A stretch of DNA of 64,000 bases from Lethocerus indicus (Eukaryota; Arthropoda; Insecta; Hemiptera; Belostomatidae): positions 45,167,659 to 45,231,658 of the forward strand of contig JACDQD010000001.1 of the NCBI GenBank assembly GCA_019843655.1. Direction: 5' to 3'. The translations under genes and the position numbers were made by a program. Positions within the stretch are counted from its first letter, which is position 1; the number at the start of each line of letters is the position of its first letter. The notes under the pieces are model-generated. The model had not been told where the DNA came from, did not search any database, and was given only the letters and a program-made list of their open reading frames with translations. Positions 13,494 to 28,607 of the stretch are shown one piece after another.

Positions 13494-14553
13494 AGGCGGC
13501 CGTGTTCTATTCAACACCGGTTGACGGAACGAATTTTCATTAAATTACTAACGTGAAATGTATTGAGCCTATTATGCTCAAAATAACTTATATAAACTGG
13601 GATAATTGGCTGTTTTTTTTGTAAAATGGAAGCACGCTTTCGATTTTTTAAGTTCGTTTACGCAAATGAATCTCATCAATGCCAACAAAGTGAGTTAATG
13701 CCTGAATCGAAAGCTCTAATCGTGACTCCAATTAATTTCTTCATAATGACTTGTTCATATTATCGGTTTGTTTTCTTTAAATCGGTTAGGATGATCCCAA
13801 ACCAGTTAAATTTATCACGATAATTACCCGATAAATTGCGCGCATGTGTTACATTGCAATTTTTCTCTATTAGCCTTCTTGAGTCCCCTCGTAAAAGGAG
13901 TGCCGTTTGCATTCCTCAGTTTCGATAGTAATAGCCTTTCTACAGAGCTTGCAAATCAAATCGTGAAAAGAAGCCCAGTTCGAAGACTGAAGCCCGTTTC
14001 TAATCAAAATTAAATTCTGTACTTAATACAAGCCTGGGTGATTTCAACCTACGATCGTGTTCCCGTCAATTGATTCCCTCTTTAAAATGCAAAATAGCCA
14101 TAGCACTTTGTAATGTCGTACGAATTTACATTGCACAGCACAACTGTTACCTATTTGGCTGACAGAGTTAGGTGAGTATTTTTTGTCAACTCAGTAGATT
14201 CGGTCTTGGCGTGTCCTATACTGCCGGCTGGTGCAACCTTTTATAAAGTAAAACTTTGGCTGTCGCTGTATTCTCGGAAGGGACAACGAGTACTAAGTTT
14301 CATTCTTCAAATGTAGGCAACTTTACTGAGTTTCGAAGTATTTGGGAAAACAAAATTGCTGGGAATACACAACGTTGCTGAAATGAAGTAACAAAAGGTT
14401 ACCAAGAGTGGATTTTATCGCGGCACGTGGAGAGGCGTTATTGCCTGTTTTTTCGTTGGCGGTCCCGTTTCACCTTTTTTTTTACCCGCACTCCCTTCGG
14501 GGTACCTCGAGTACCTCGGGCCGAGGCATTTCTAGACGGCACCCGTCCCTTTA

Positions 14554-14613
14554 TTACAAATACTTTATTTTCTTTAAAAGTACATAGGATATCGTTTACA
14601 ATATACAAATATC
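14554..14613 (+). repeat. Dispersed repeat, copy 1 of the TACTTTATTTT...ATAGGATATCG family
   Basis: Shares TACAAATACTTTATTTT, CTTTAAA, TACATAGGATATCGT and a following TACAATATA-like stretch with 50154-50211, and more loosely with 49944-50000. Both copies 1 and 3 are followed within about 40 bases by a GC-rich GCGGGCC block. Confidence 0.6.
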
Positions 14614-14708
14614 AATTAGCACATCCATACCGGCCTGCGGGCCCTACCGCATTTATACACATAGATATTGTGACTCGATTAAACTTGATACGACGATAGG
14701 GAAAGTTA

Positions 14709-14760
14709 CAGCAACTTGAAGGTGGCGAGCTGCCGAAACCGTTCTAGCAAAATGTGTAAC
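14709..14760 (-). mobile_element. Fragment of the inverted-repeat element family (right arm)
   Basis: GAAGGTGGCGAGCTGCCGAA followed by ACCGTTCTAGCAAAA aligns with the right arm of copy A (GATGGCGAGCAGCCGAAACC, GGTCTAGCAAAA). The rest of the element is absent. Confidence 0.6.
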
Positions 14761-16994
14761 AGTCTTGGGGAGACGGAAGATCGAAAAAACTACAGTCCGA
14801 ATGCCCGCTGACCACACAACGGGGGTATTTCAGACGTATGTAAAATTCATATCTCACTCTCTGTATTTAATTTCTTGATATTACTCGGAGGTTCTTAACT
14901 TCTTTTCACATTTATTATTGAAACGAAACTGCGGTGTTTACATACGCCGTTAAGCTCTCATAATTATAGGCCAGTTTTCGTCTCCCCACCTCCGTCGGTA
15001 GCGTTTTTACAAATTTTCGGAGGTTAAAATCAAAAATGGGCGACGGCTAAATATTAAGAGGATAAAGTATATGGCGGTATTGATGGCCGTGAATTGACCG
15101 GGCGAGGATTTTAACATCGCCTCGGGCGTCGGAATTCCACGGTGCCACGGCCTTGCCCGGTCCCCGGTAACCGCTACCGTTGAATTAAATTGGAGAATGA
15201 GAACCGGGGGCAGTTTCTTCCTTTTTCGGTTCATTCGCCCGTCCTGTCAAGATCAATGAAATTTGTGTTCTCAAACTGCACGATGACCGGTCCTTTAAAA
15301 TTACGGTCCGAACTAATTTATTTCCTATTCATCGTGGCCCGAGTTTTACCCGCCAATCATGGTCGGGGATACTTATCCTCGTTTCTGAGCAAAGTACCGA
15401 ATCTCTGGAGGCGGTCGCGTTGTTTGGTGCGAGGGAAAACGTAGCGGATGGAAAAACTTAATCCATTTGTCAGGGGATCGGTGGCATAAAACACTTCGTG
15501 CAAATTGTCAAAGCGTTCCGACGACCACCGCTGTCACTAGGTCTCTTCTGGCTTCATCGTACACGGAGTAGTCCCAGAGGATGTGATCTCATTTTCTCTT
15601 GAAGTATTCATCCAACTTCTCCAATAGCATCCCAATCGGATACTGGCGGAGGTCCCCCTTTAGCAGTGGTCTCAACGATATAATCACACAGCTACTGGGG
15701 TACAGGACGCTAAAATAAGTTTCCTTGTCGAATGGCTTAAACGTCCACGAATTGTATCGACGATACCGAATTGCACGTGTGTGTGTGTGTATATATATCC
15801 TCTTCCCCTATAATCCTTTACCCTGTGGGTTCGTTCCTTCCATCGGTTTCTCCCCGCGACTCCTCACCAGGTATACTTTTCTTCGGGGCCCGTCGCGCAC
15901 CTGGGGACGTTCGCGTTGTCCACCGACGGCGGTAGGAAGCACGCGGGAGGGCAGGTCCATGATCCCATTGTCCGGAGATAAATGATCGCTGGGATAAAAT
16001 AAATAACCCCTTCCTGCGAATCATCGAAACCTGGATTACGCGCCCACCTATGGTTCCGGAAACGGCGCTTCCTCCGAGAAAGGAAACCGCCCCGGAAGCC
16101 GGAGATTTTGTTTACGTTGAAAATAATAGACCGTGAAATAATTTTTTCCCAGAGAGGTCCGAGTCTCAGCGTTCCGCCACGGACTAATGACTCCGAAGTC
16201 TCACTTCGTCTGCCGGATTTTTATGTGTCAGTAGTGTCGAACATTTCATCTCAGTACCGCCCTGTACAGTGAATCGGCGATACTTACGCGTCGAATCGTT
16301 CTGCGGCACGTCCCTGTAAACATACCGAATCTTCCACATTCACTCGGTGAGATTCATGTTGGAATTACCGACGGACATGTATTTATGATTTTTTTCAAAA
16401 GCAATTGTCCCATTTCATTTATTAACGTATGGATATTATAGTTTAGCATAAAGTCGAGTTTTTTATATTGTAAACAAAATTTAGTGTCATATGGCACTGA
16501 GTGTTCATGGATCACTCATTCATGGAACACATGTTCACGGAAACTGATAAAGAAAAAAGTAACCGTGCGTGTGCGTGTGCGATCGAGGTAGAGAGGGAGA
16601 GAGGGAGAGTCATATTGGGTCGACTTGTTCCGTATTGAGTCGTCTTCAGTGGCATTGAATCAAGCAATGTTGAGTTAGAAATTAAGAAAGGGGTGTTGGG
16701 CTAACACTTAAGAAACAAGAGTTAGATTAGAACCTAAGAAAGGAGATTTGGTTTTAAACCTAAAGTAATTATCTATGGTTAAAATCTATGAAAAATGGGG
16801 ATTTTGGGTTGGTGGGAGGGAGTTGATTTGAGGGATGGTGGTAGTGATGGATGGAGGGGATTCTGTATAAAATTATAAAAACGAAAATATACAATAAAAC
16901 AAATTTTCTTTCTGCTCCCAACTAATTTTTCTAATGAATGGATATTGTTTGTTGAAATTTTGAAAAAGCTAATTTTATGGCACATCCTGGCCAT

Positions 16995-17267
16995 ATAAAT
17001 TCTTGATATTATTGTTAGCTACTGGCCCGGCATTTAAGTTTCGAAAGGTAGTAGTTTCTACGATAATTTAATTCACGAAATGTGTCTTCATGTCATCTAA
17101 ATTTAGAGAAAACAAATTTTCTGACAATTCCATTAAGAAAAACTTTTAAATAAAATTGGATGCTATAAATATGTATTTACTGATATTGTTATTAGCTACT
17201 GACCTGAATTTTATCGGTTAGGGAAGTAGTTCCTAGGGTAATTTAATTCATAGTGCGGGTGTCACGT
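16995..17267 (+). repeat. Diverged ~100-bp direct duplication
   Basis: 16995-17094 and 17165-17267 share ATTGTTAGCTACTGGCC versus ATTAGCTACTGACC, a GGTAGTAGTTTCTA versus GAAGTAGTTCCTA block, TAATTTAATTCA and a trailing GTGTC. The copies differ by many substitutions and small indels, so the duplication is old. Confidence 0.6.
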
Positions 17268-17550
17268 GGTTTAACAGCGCGTTTATATGCACTTATACAT
17301 TTGAGGCATAATATTTAAACTAAAAGTACTAAAAGTAATAAAAGTTTGGCAGTTATTGTCAGATCAACAGCGTTTTATTTATTAATTTCATGGAATGATC
17401 TATTTAGTTTTGAAATTCTTGGAATAATATAAATATGCAGATTTTTGAGTATGCTAGCTTGACTAAACAGGCGACCGGTTATATAGTTAGCCGTGACATT
17501 GCTTTACGCGGTGGGGTCTTGCTTTGAAGTCGGTTACTCCTCGAGACAAA

Positions 17551-20500
17551 ATGCGTTTTCTTTTTAAGGTCTTATTGTTTTTTACATTTACGTTATTAAC
17601 CACAAATACCCATTGCGCAAAAATAAATTTACCGAGAGTGCTTTTACCAGTTTTCAAGTCTATGTATGTTAATTTCACGTTTTATATTTCTGATGGTGGA
17701 TGCTTCAAGTGGTAGGTTCTACTACAACTTAACTTACTTTTGTTTGAGTAATATGTATTAATAGTGGAACTACGCTACCAGTTTGTTGTAGAATTATTAT
17801 GATTATTATTATTATTATGCATGTTGTCATTATTAGCATTGAAATGAGTATAAATGTATAATCACAAAAATCATAAAACATGTGAATCTCATGTATACTA
17901 ATAAGGATTATTAATTATACTATTGATTTATTTACATTACATGTTTACAGTTAGGCAGTAATATTTAATCTGAAGTTGTTTATATGACCCATTTTCAGTT
18001 CATATTAGAAAAAAAGGTAATCATTTATTTGTTGGTTATTAAATCAAAAATTTTATAATTATTAGGTCAGTTTCCCGGATGGACTTAATACATATTACCT
18101 TATTGGATATGGATACTCATTTAATGTGCTCTACAAAAGCTATTGTGACTTCAATTTCAAACGAGTATGTCCGAAATACAGCTATTGTGTTAGCGGAAGA
18201 TGTTAATGGCGGTAATGTTATTCGCGCTGATGTCATAGTAGATTCAATCCACTCCTTGAACATAGTTACAACAACTAGAACATTGTATATGGAAGAGCCC
18301 CCTGAACTATTTGAAGTACGAGCGTATGACATAGAAGGTAAATATTTTCTAATTATTAATTTTATTATAACAAAATAAGTATATATCTTAAATCTTTAAT
18401 GGAAAATTCTACATTTAGGACTAATTAATTAATAAGAGTACACTGTAAACATAAATATTGGGTCTATTTTGATAGTAGATAGAGCAGCAGATTCATCAAG
18501 AATCTTCTATTTATGTCTGTTTAACTTGTTCATAAGAATTAAAACAAGTAGTGGATAATTAATTGTAAAACCAAGCATTATTATTGCTAGCTTACACATG
18601 CATTATGTAGGCAGCCAGTAGTATTCAACATTTAACCTGAAATCTCAGAGTATTTGAATATATTTACCTACACACAAATTCAAATTGTAATTGTTCTTCA
18701 ATATTGGTTGCTACATCTCTTATTGAATTCTAGGTAATGAATTTTCTACATTGGAAGGGATAGAATTTCAATGGACCCTTCATGAAGGACACGCAAAGAT
18801 AGGTCAAGTGCTTCGATTTATCACATTTAAAGAATCCCCATATGATACACCTACATCTATAAAGGATTTTGATTCTGTTGAAAAAAAGGGGCACATAGTT
18901 TTACTCGAAGGTATCAGTACTGGATCATCAAAGGTATACACACATTACTAGTAATGTGGTACACAATGAATATTATCAACAATTTAGCATCTTCTGATCC
19001 TTAAAACTTCTGTATCATCAATATGATCATAAATATTGAAAACTGAAAATTAAATCCTTATAAATTTTGTTTTATCATTAATTTGTGTTGTTCTTTTAAG
19101 ATATCTGTACAGCTTCCTCATGTTGAATATAGACATGTTCCTTCAGTCGAAGTCCAATTAATGGTTGTAGCTAATTTGATAATAGAACCTGGAGATGCTC
19201 ACATAATTCTTCAGGATACTGTTCAATATCGTCTCCTTCAGGTAATTACAACTAATTTTATTCTTTCAGTAAAGTTTTAGTGTAAAGAGTTGGTCCCATA
19301 TATTGTTTTTAGCTTGAATTTCATATAAGTAAGTGTCAAAATAATTATATTAGTTTTTCTAATGATATGGTGGTTAATTATTTAAAGAACTAGCACTTCA
19401 TTGTATTGTTAAGCATTATCATTTCTGTAAATTATTTGGAGTAATTTTCACAGGTGAAACAAGGGCGTTTGACTGAACTAGAGCTCTCTGCATCACAATA
19501 TTCCCTTCGGTCAGAGGATGATTCAGTTGCTGTTGTTAACAAATGTGAAAATAACCCACGGTTCTATTGCTATGTGACTGGTATCGGTGTAGGCCGAGTT
19601 AAATTGATATTACATGATATTAATGTAGCAGATGAAGAACTTGAGAAATTACCATCTTCATATGTAACAGTTGGCCTACCTGCATACATTTCACTTGTAA
19701 TTGTACCACATGATAATTGGTCATTGGTTATCAACCAGTCAGCAACATTTGTGACTCAAGTTTTTGACAGGTACCTACTTTACTATTGCACATATTTATT
19801 AATTTATAATAAAATAACATGCGTAGAATCAAATTATAGAATATACCACAACAGAAGAACAAAATTGTTTGGTGAAGTAATTGAGTTAAGTATAATGCGA
19901 ATCATGAATTATAAAATTATATGAGGTTTTTTTTCTAGTGCAAATTACAAATTTCATTTGGGAACAGAGATTTATGTGTATACAGATATTCCTGAAGATT
20001 TATTTATTATAACTGACAAGTCATCTAATGGATCCATTGTATCAGGGTATACAACTGGTATTGGAGTCAGCAATGTTGTTTCTTCTTTGCCTTACAATAA
20101 TCTGTACAGGGAAACAAAGAAAGTTGAGGTGTCTAGAAAATTACAAGTGTTTCTTCCTCTATCACTTCATCCTGAATTGATTATCCTACCATGGTACCCA
20201 GCCTCACTATATCAGAGGTAATTTCCCTTTATGTTATATTAAAACTGTTACCATGTTTTAATTATATATACATATAAATGATAATGGGATGTCTTATTGC
20301 TTTATGTGGTATATTTCTAGGAATGAAATACAATTGAATGCTACAGGGGGTGATGGAAAATATGCCTGGTCCTCGAATAATTCTTCTGTAGCTTCAATTA
20401 CTGACAGTGGCATCTTGCATGTGAATAATCCTGGGATGTCAATAATAACGCTTAGTATGAAACAGAATAATCGTATTAAAGTAACATCAGCAATTCATGT

Positions 20501-23500
20501 ACTGAAACCTTCTGAGATAAAAATTCTTCATTCCAATAATGAAGCTCCAGTTGGAAAGCCGATTTATTTACATATTATTATGTATGGTACTACATTTATC
20601 CATGGCAAACTCGTAAATGTTCCTTTCAGTGATTGTCAAAAAATTAAATTTAATGTTGTAGCTGGAAATGGATTTGTATATAATGAATCATTGACTGCAG
20701 AACCTATGGGCATTGCATGTGCAGTTATTAGTGTTGTAGGTAAAACACAAGGAAAATCAAAAGTTATTGTGAAGTATGATAACCAAGAAAAGGTTTTAAA
20801 AACCCATTGTGTAATTGCTGCATTTAGAGAATTGGCTGTAGTACACCCTGCAAACGGAAAAATTCCTGTTCTGAGTATAGGGTCTTCAATGCAACTAGCA
20901 TTTAGTGGTGGACCACAGCCATGGTTTACAGTAGTCAACATGTATGCAAATGTTGATCAACCTATTTTAACATTTCGTAAAATGTTTGAGAAAAGGGAGT
21001 TGAATGTTTATGAAGTGACTTGTGCACAACCTGGTGAAGCAACATTATCTTTATCTTCATACACAGATAGCCTCATACCTCGTATGAATAAAATCCGATC
21101 AACAGTCAAAGTAACCATCATTTGTTCTATACCTAAACATGTGTTGTTGACTGCTAGCATGGGGCCATCTTGTCCAGAACTTGGATCTCGTCAAGTTATG
21201 ATTGCTATGCGAGAGAAATTGCGAGTTAATGTACTTGTTATGGATAAGAATGGACTTATATTTAATAATGCTACCAGTCTTATTTTCAAATGGAGTTTTA
21301 GCAATAAGGGTCTTCTTGACTTTAATGAAGAAGCTGCAGTTAATCTAGAACAGAAAGAATTTCCAGAATATGTAATGCCTTTGAAACATTATAAAATGTT
21401 TGATGCAAAAACTATGGCTGGGTCTGTTACTATTCAAGTACAATTGATGGAAAGAAGCACTTCCATTATGGCTTCTCGACAGTCAATAGATGCATCATTG
21501 GGTATTAAAATTGTTAATAATGTTGCTGTGGAACCGAATACTGTTTTCATCTTTCATCATCCAAAGAACAGAGTAGATTTGAAACTTTCAAGTGGTTCTG
21601 GTTACTTTGATGTCAAAATGAACCCAAGAGATTTAGTTGAAATTGAATATGAGGGATACTCTCATGCGTTGTCATTAATACCTAGACATCATGGTGATGG
21701 ACAATTATCCGTTATTGATCTATGTGCCAACTATCCTCCTGTTGTTGTGGATGTCAAAGTAAGTTTATATTTTTTATTTTAGTTAAAGATTAATTTGTTT
21801 ATTTTGACTATTTAGATTTATCTATATTATGTTTATAAAGTTGCTAATTTTTTTCCCTGGTTCAAGGTAACAAAAATTGCAAGAATTCAGATTACTACTG
21901 TGGATAAAATAGAGAAAGGACAGAAAGTGATTGCCATCCTTCAAATATTTGATAATGATAATAGACCGATTCCATTGCCAGATTTTATTGAAAGTGAAGG
22001 TGAACTGTTGTTTCAAGTTGGTTCTATGGGTATTATTGAAGTGAAAAAAGCTAAATCTACTCCAGCAGATAGGTTGAATGGTCAAGTCCAGTATCATATC
22101 ACAGGTTTAACTACAGGAGACACAGCTGTTCAAGCCAAATGGTTAGGTGTCACAAGTTCAGCTGTGTTCCTTCAGGTATTTAGACTGAAAAATTCTATAT
22201 TCCATTTTTTCTTGATTTCCATTTTTAACATAATTTTAGTATCAATAGGTACCTTTTCAAAGTGTATACTAAGGTGCCTTTTTTACAGGTGTTTTCACCA
22301 GTTCGTATTTCCCCAAGAAATTTAACATTAATAATTGGAGCTGAAGTTCAAGTAACAGTATATGGTGGTCCACTCCCTGATCCTGGGTTGCAATTCAAAA
22401 TTGGTGATCCACATATTGCAACAGTCACTTCATCCCTTGTCAAGGGACTTCATTTAGGTCAGTAGACAAAATTGACCTAATAGTGAAAGAATTATTATAA
22501 CAACAAAAATATTTTCTGTTATTTAACTCATGGCTGTGTACAAAATTTAAATAGTCAATTTGTATTATTTTCCTTAATTTACAATGATATACATGGAGTA
22601 CTAATTCATAATTTATTTTCTGCTCATATATTTGGCATACTATTTATAAACTAAAACATTGACTAATTAAAATAGAACATTTTTTAGGCCGTACAACATT
22701 AACCGTAGTTGCAAGAAGTCATCAATCTGAAATATGTAGTAAGGATAGCATTGACATCAATGTTATTCTTCTTAATGGGATTAGAATTCATGCTCCAATT
22801 ATGCAGTTATGCTCTGGTTGCACTATGCCTGTTTGGGCTATTGGAACTCCTCAGTCTCTGTCGCCTCTAATTCTCGGATCTGTTTATCCTCCATACCAAT
22901 TCAAATGGTCCATTTCTGCTCCTAGTATTGCTCAGTTAAGAGATACATTGCAAGACACAGGCTTAGAGGTAATTATTATTCTGTGACTGCAATTTTATAA
23001 TTATTTCTGATGCAGAATATTTCCTATTTCAATGAAATGTTCTAAAATTACATGAAGTCCACTTGCAATCAGTTTAAAGAAAATTCAAATTTGAATATTG
23101 TAATTTTTTATACACATCAAAATGTTATATACATGAACTTAAATTTTACTTTTTTATCATATTAATTTAATTGAAGGTTAGATAAATGTTTCCTCACTGC
23201 ATAACAACCTATGCCAATGTGAAAAGGACAAGACAATACTGTCAGTGGATTGCCCATGGCATAACATGAGTTATAAAAGATATAATGCTAATATAACAAA
23301 TAAAAATTATTTTAATCCAAATTGTCTCAATTGTTTAAAAAGCATTATGGATTGAATAATTATTGAACGTTAAGTGACAACAGTTTAGTATTTTATCCGT
23401 TTTTCTTTATTTTTAATAACTTATGCTTTTGTTATATTCTGGATTACCAATTCAAGTAGATACAATAGGTTAATTTATTTTATATTTACTATTAAATTTT

Positions 23501-25706
23501 CTATTTGTTTTCTGATTAATGTATTAGATTAGTGATGAGGACAGGATTTCAATGCGTGTTTATGGATTGAAACCTGGAAGATTTACTTTATTCCTAAGTG
23601 TGAGTAGTCGAACCCTTGAGAGAACGTGTACATTTAACTCATCAATAGAAGTAGAAATTATAAGGAAGCTCTCATGGATGCATGAAGGAAGGACTGATAA
23701 AACAATGCTAATAGCCCCTAAAACACGATTTCAATTAAAAACAAATAAAGACATGGTAAGAGAAGCTGTATTTGTATGCATTTCTTTTTAAATGTATTTT
23801 ATTTTATTCTTTTTTATGACAGACTTAAGTGCATTAAGCTCAATTTAATCTAGCTTAGCCTAAACATTCAAGGTACAGATTTGAGGATTGAACTTCCATT
23901 ATGCTGTTAGTGGTCTCAGTTTTTCAAGATACACAGTTTTAGCTAGTAAGCAACCACACTCTCTCATATGAAATGGTTCAATAAACTTAATACATGAAAC
24001 TAAATTATTACACTAATACAATCCAGTACATTTAGTTATTTTTTATATATTACATATATTCTTGTTGTTTCATTTAAACTTTGTTGTATAATTTTTCTTT
24101 AAGTATTATACATAACTACCTCTTACTATATTCTTGTTCATAATATTATTAACAATTATTATCAAATACTTAGTTGTTAGTTAATATGGTCAATGCAAAT
24201 ATCATTGGTCACAAAATTAATGTGTGTTGGTGGGTATACATAATCTGTATAATATAATCCTGTGCAATATTGTTGCAGGATTATAATATGAACTACCAAG
24301 TTTTTAATTATGCACTTTCTCAAATGGAGTCCTTTCCACTTACAAATGTGAAAAATAAGAAATCCATGGACACACAACCTGGAGTAGTTAGTGTTTCTCC
24401 ATCTGGTTTATTGACTACTGATTCTGTATTGGGAAACGCTTTGGTTTTAGCAAAATGCACTCCTGATGACTGTATTCTTCAACAAATAGTCGGAATCACT
24501 TTGGAGGTAAGTTTGAAATAAAAATATATGTATATATTAGAAATCAAATATGATTAAAACATACATGGTCAATTACCATTTTAATAGAATTTAACTACTT
24601 GCAATGTGTTTTTCCCTTTTATTTAATTTAACAGATAAAGCAAATTATTATTTACTTCAGTGCTTTAAATAAAATTGTGTTTTTCAGGTCACACTACATA
24701 ATTAATTTAAATTTGGGACAAATTTTTTGCTAGTAGAACAAATATTTTTATGCACATGAAAAATAATTAAAATTGATTTATGAACTATTTTTATAATTCA
24801 CATCTTATTTGTTTTCAGGTGAAGCCAGTTGACTACATGATGATAAATGTCATTTCCCATCTTGACACAAATGGAAATTTGTTAAATGCTTTTCCTAAGG
24901 GATTATTCTTATTAGCTAACATTACTTATCATGACAGTATAGGCTCTGTTTTCTATGCAGCTCCATCATACATACTTTTTGAAGCAAGTCGAAGTGATCA
25001 TGTATGTATTTATTATTTTACTCTTTTTTAAATAATAATTTTAATTCATTTCTGTTACATGTTAATTGCTGTAATTTTTATATTTAGGCTACCATGTCTC
25101 AAGCAAGTGTAAACAGCAGTGTTAATCTAAGCTTACAAAATGTTGGCACTACAGTTGTTCACCTTTATGATCATGGATTGCATTTGGCAGGAGATTATAT
25201 GAAATTATCTATTAAGAATGAAATGTCTCCTAATAGGGTTAGTATCTTTCTAATTTTGTTGTATTCTTAGGTTACAGCTAAAAATATATGTTAAAGTTTA
25301 TAAGGATATTATTCAAGCATCTGTTGTTTTTAACTGTATTTATTTACCACGCAAATGTGCCTGATGCTGCTATGCACCAAGCATCTCTTTTAAATAGTCA
25401 TAGATGTATTGATTTCAGGCACATATAACAATTGGGGAAACAGTATGTTTCAAAATGCCGATTGGTAATTGTGATGATATTTGGAGTTCTGATAATGATG
25501 CCATCATTATTAAAAACAATGGGATGATGCGGGCAGTGAAACTTGGACAAAGTCTTATAACTTACAATTGCATGAAACCAACATCATATGTGTCAGTGTC
25601 TGCTGACATTACTGTACATCCAGTAAATTCTGTAAGCAAAAATTATGAATCCTATTTTTATTATTGAGTGTTCTGCTTATAAGATCATGACCACTAGTAC
25701 CTTATG

Positions 25707-25751
<45 letters not shown>

Positions 25752-28545
25752 TGTTAATATTTTTTTTATATAGGTGCAGTTTGAACTTAATAAAGAGCTT
25801 GTTATAACAAATTCGTATGCTAATTTGAAGTATTCTATACCACTTACATTACGTAATGAGAAAAACAAACATGATGTTCTGAGCACATTTCTTAACAAAT
25901 GTCCTGAAATCAGTGAACCTGAGCAATATCCATTTACGTGTGAAATAAGTTTCAATAATCCTGGTATATCATCAACTATTGAATCTGTATTCTCTGTAAC
26001 TCCAGGATTCAATACAAATACTGGTATGTAATCTTTACATCATCTTTAAGTCGATTAAATTTAATTTCATAGATTTAATTTCTTGGTATGTTTAGTATAT
26101 ATCCTCACTTTATAGTCCAATCTTTTCTCATTTTTTTGTTTGGTTTTGTTTTATTAAACATTGTATTTTTAGTATGTTTAAACTAGTCATATAAACATGA
26201 CTAACAGTCAGTTATGCTAACTTGTGTACATTTTAAAACCAAAGGAGTCAAATAAATATTAGCCATGTAGAGCCATTGAATATATTGTCAGTGTTTTGTT
26301 TGGTATGTCTAAAATTAATTTTTTATACTGTCTTAAATTATTTGCATCATCAGTCTCTCAATATGAACTTTAAAGGAATAGGAAATAGAGATATGAATAG
26401 AACTGATTTTCCAGCAGTGTACAATGGATACCTAGGTACCAAAATTGTGCAAAGTACACATTTTGACAGAACTTTTAATTACCATATTAAAATTTAATAG
26501 TTACTTTTAGTTCGGTAATAAAGATCAATTCCAACCAAGTTTTTTATATCTCTTTTAGGTTTATATACATGTGATATTGTTAGTCTGAGGGAAGCAACAA
26601 GCAATAACAGTTTGATTCGTAGTAATATCACAATAAAAACCACTGTTGATGATATTTATGTAGATTCATTGACGTTGATATTCTATCCAGCATTATTTGT
26701 GAATAGCCCACTGCTACATTTCACCAGTGTGAATTCTCCAACACTACTTGTCATCATTGGAATTCAGGAAATTTTATCTCAGATTAATGTAAGTATTATT
26801 TTTATTGTAGATTTTGTCTGCTTCTGTCTCCTCTCGCTGGTTTTTTGGTCCTTTGCTAGACAGATTTGTCTATGCAATTTTTGCTTTCTCTTTAAATAAA
26901 AGTTATTAGATATAGAATAACTAGTGCCCCCCTAAGGGTGGTGTGAAATGTACTTAACCAAATTTCATTGGGTGCACTAGCACCGATAAACTAGTGCCCC
27001 CTGAGGGTGGTGTGGAAATGTACTTAATTAAAGTTCATTGGGTGCACTTGCACCAATTGACTAGCGTCTCCCTGAGTGTGGTGTTGAAATGTACTTAATT
27101 AAAGTTCATTAGGTGCCCTTGCATCGATTAACTAGTGCCCCCCTGAGTGTGGTGCAGAAATGTTCTTAACTGTTTGATAACATTATTTGTTTACAAATTT
27201 CTCTTTAACCGTTGTCATTATAAATTGCATTTTGTATAATAAAATGTTCCTGCTCCACGCATAGCAGCATCAGGCACATTTGCGTGGTAAATAAATACAG
27301 GAAAAAAAATTATCCTGCTGTACAGAAAAATATGGGAGCACATTACAATTATTACAATTCTTATTTCTCAAATTTGTCATAAATTGTTTTAGATTGAGGT
27401 GAGCGATGAGAGGATTTTATCAGTTGGTGAACCTGATATGGGTACTCGATTCTCAGCTAAATATCCAGTATATCTAGAAAAGTATTATTGGACTCAGCCA
27501 GATCAATATAAGGACTTATCACTGTCAGTGATATCCAAGCTTACTAAACAAAAAATAAAGGTAATCATTTTTAACTATCTGAGTTTAGTGTTAGGACTCA
27601 TGGATTTATTAATGTAATTATTTGGGTGTCCATGTCTGTTTTTGACCAATGTTATTGTTTTTTAAAACATTTAATCCATATGTTTGGTGATCTCAAAATG
27701 GCTTTAATAATGCTGTACTTGTAACATCTAGAAAATGATATTAAAACTATGGTTTAGTTTTCACATTTATTTATTTTTAGACAGATTTATCAATAACTAC
27801 AATTAACAAAACTTTTATCTTATTAGTATTAATATTATATAAGGCCATTCTTTTAAATTTATTTAGAAATATTTGTTTGCATAAAATATATCTTTATTTT
27901 TTCTTCCAGGTGCGCATTAGCACATTGTTGACAGGACATGAAATCACTGGCTTACCATGTGTGATATTAAAGTCAGATACATGGTGGAAATCTTATGCAT
28001 ATATAATTGATGATTATAAATATCCTGTTCTTTTTGGTATTTCCATGGTGTTTCTTTTTACAGCAGTAAAGTATGGTAAGTATACAATCTAGAGACTTGC
28101 TTTATCAAAATAAAACATTTTATTTTCTTACATTTGATAAGTTATTGTCTATACGTTGTATATGTGTAGCTGTGTGTTGCCTTATGAGATAATTAATATA
28201 GCACAATTTGTGACCCTTTTTATAAATTTCTTTCATCTGAATGAATTAATTTGTTTTTTTCTCAATTAACTTAGATTTCATTTGTTTCTCAAAAAATTTA
28301 CAAATCTTACAGTTGTATACATACTTAGTGAGTAAAATAATCATCTTCTTAACTAATATTACTTATTCTTTATTTTGTTGCTTAAAAGTTTTATGTTATA
28401 TCATTTCAGTGTACCTTGTTTCGATTAACCCTGATGGGCAAAACAAAAGTGAGTTGCACTAGTTTCAAACTATTTGGTTATAATTCAATTATAGAACAAA
28501 TAACTAAGTAATTATTGTTGTGTAATTTGTTATAGTATGTGTGTG

Positions 28546-28607
<62 letters not shown>

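Larger units (their letters stand above)
10781..16994. other. Intergenic, no gene recognised
   Basis: CpG-containing sequence with no supported exon. Named contents are a degenerate short-period repeat (11117-11250), an AT microsatellite (13435-13489), an element arm fragment (14709-14760), a dispersed-repeat copy (14554-14613), a GT/AT microsatellite (about 15776-15800) and a purine-rich GAGAGGGA patch (about 16580-16610). A GC-rich island at about 15840-16120 has no identifiable exon. Confidence 0.55.
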
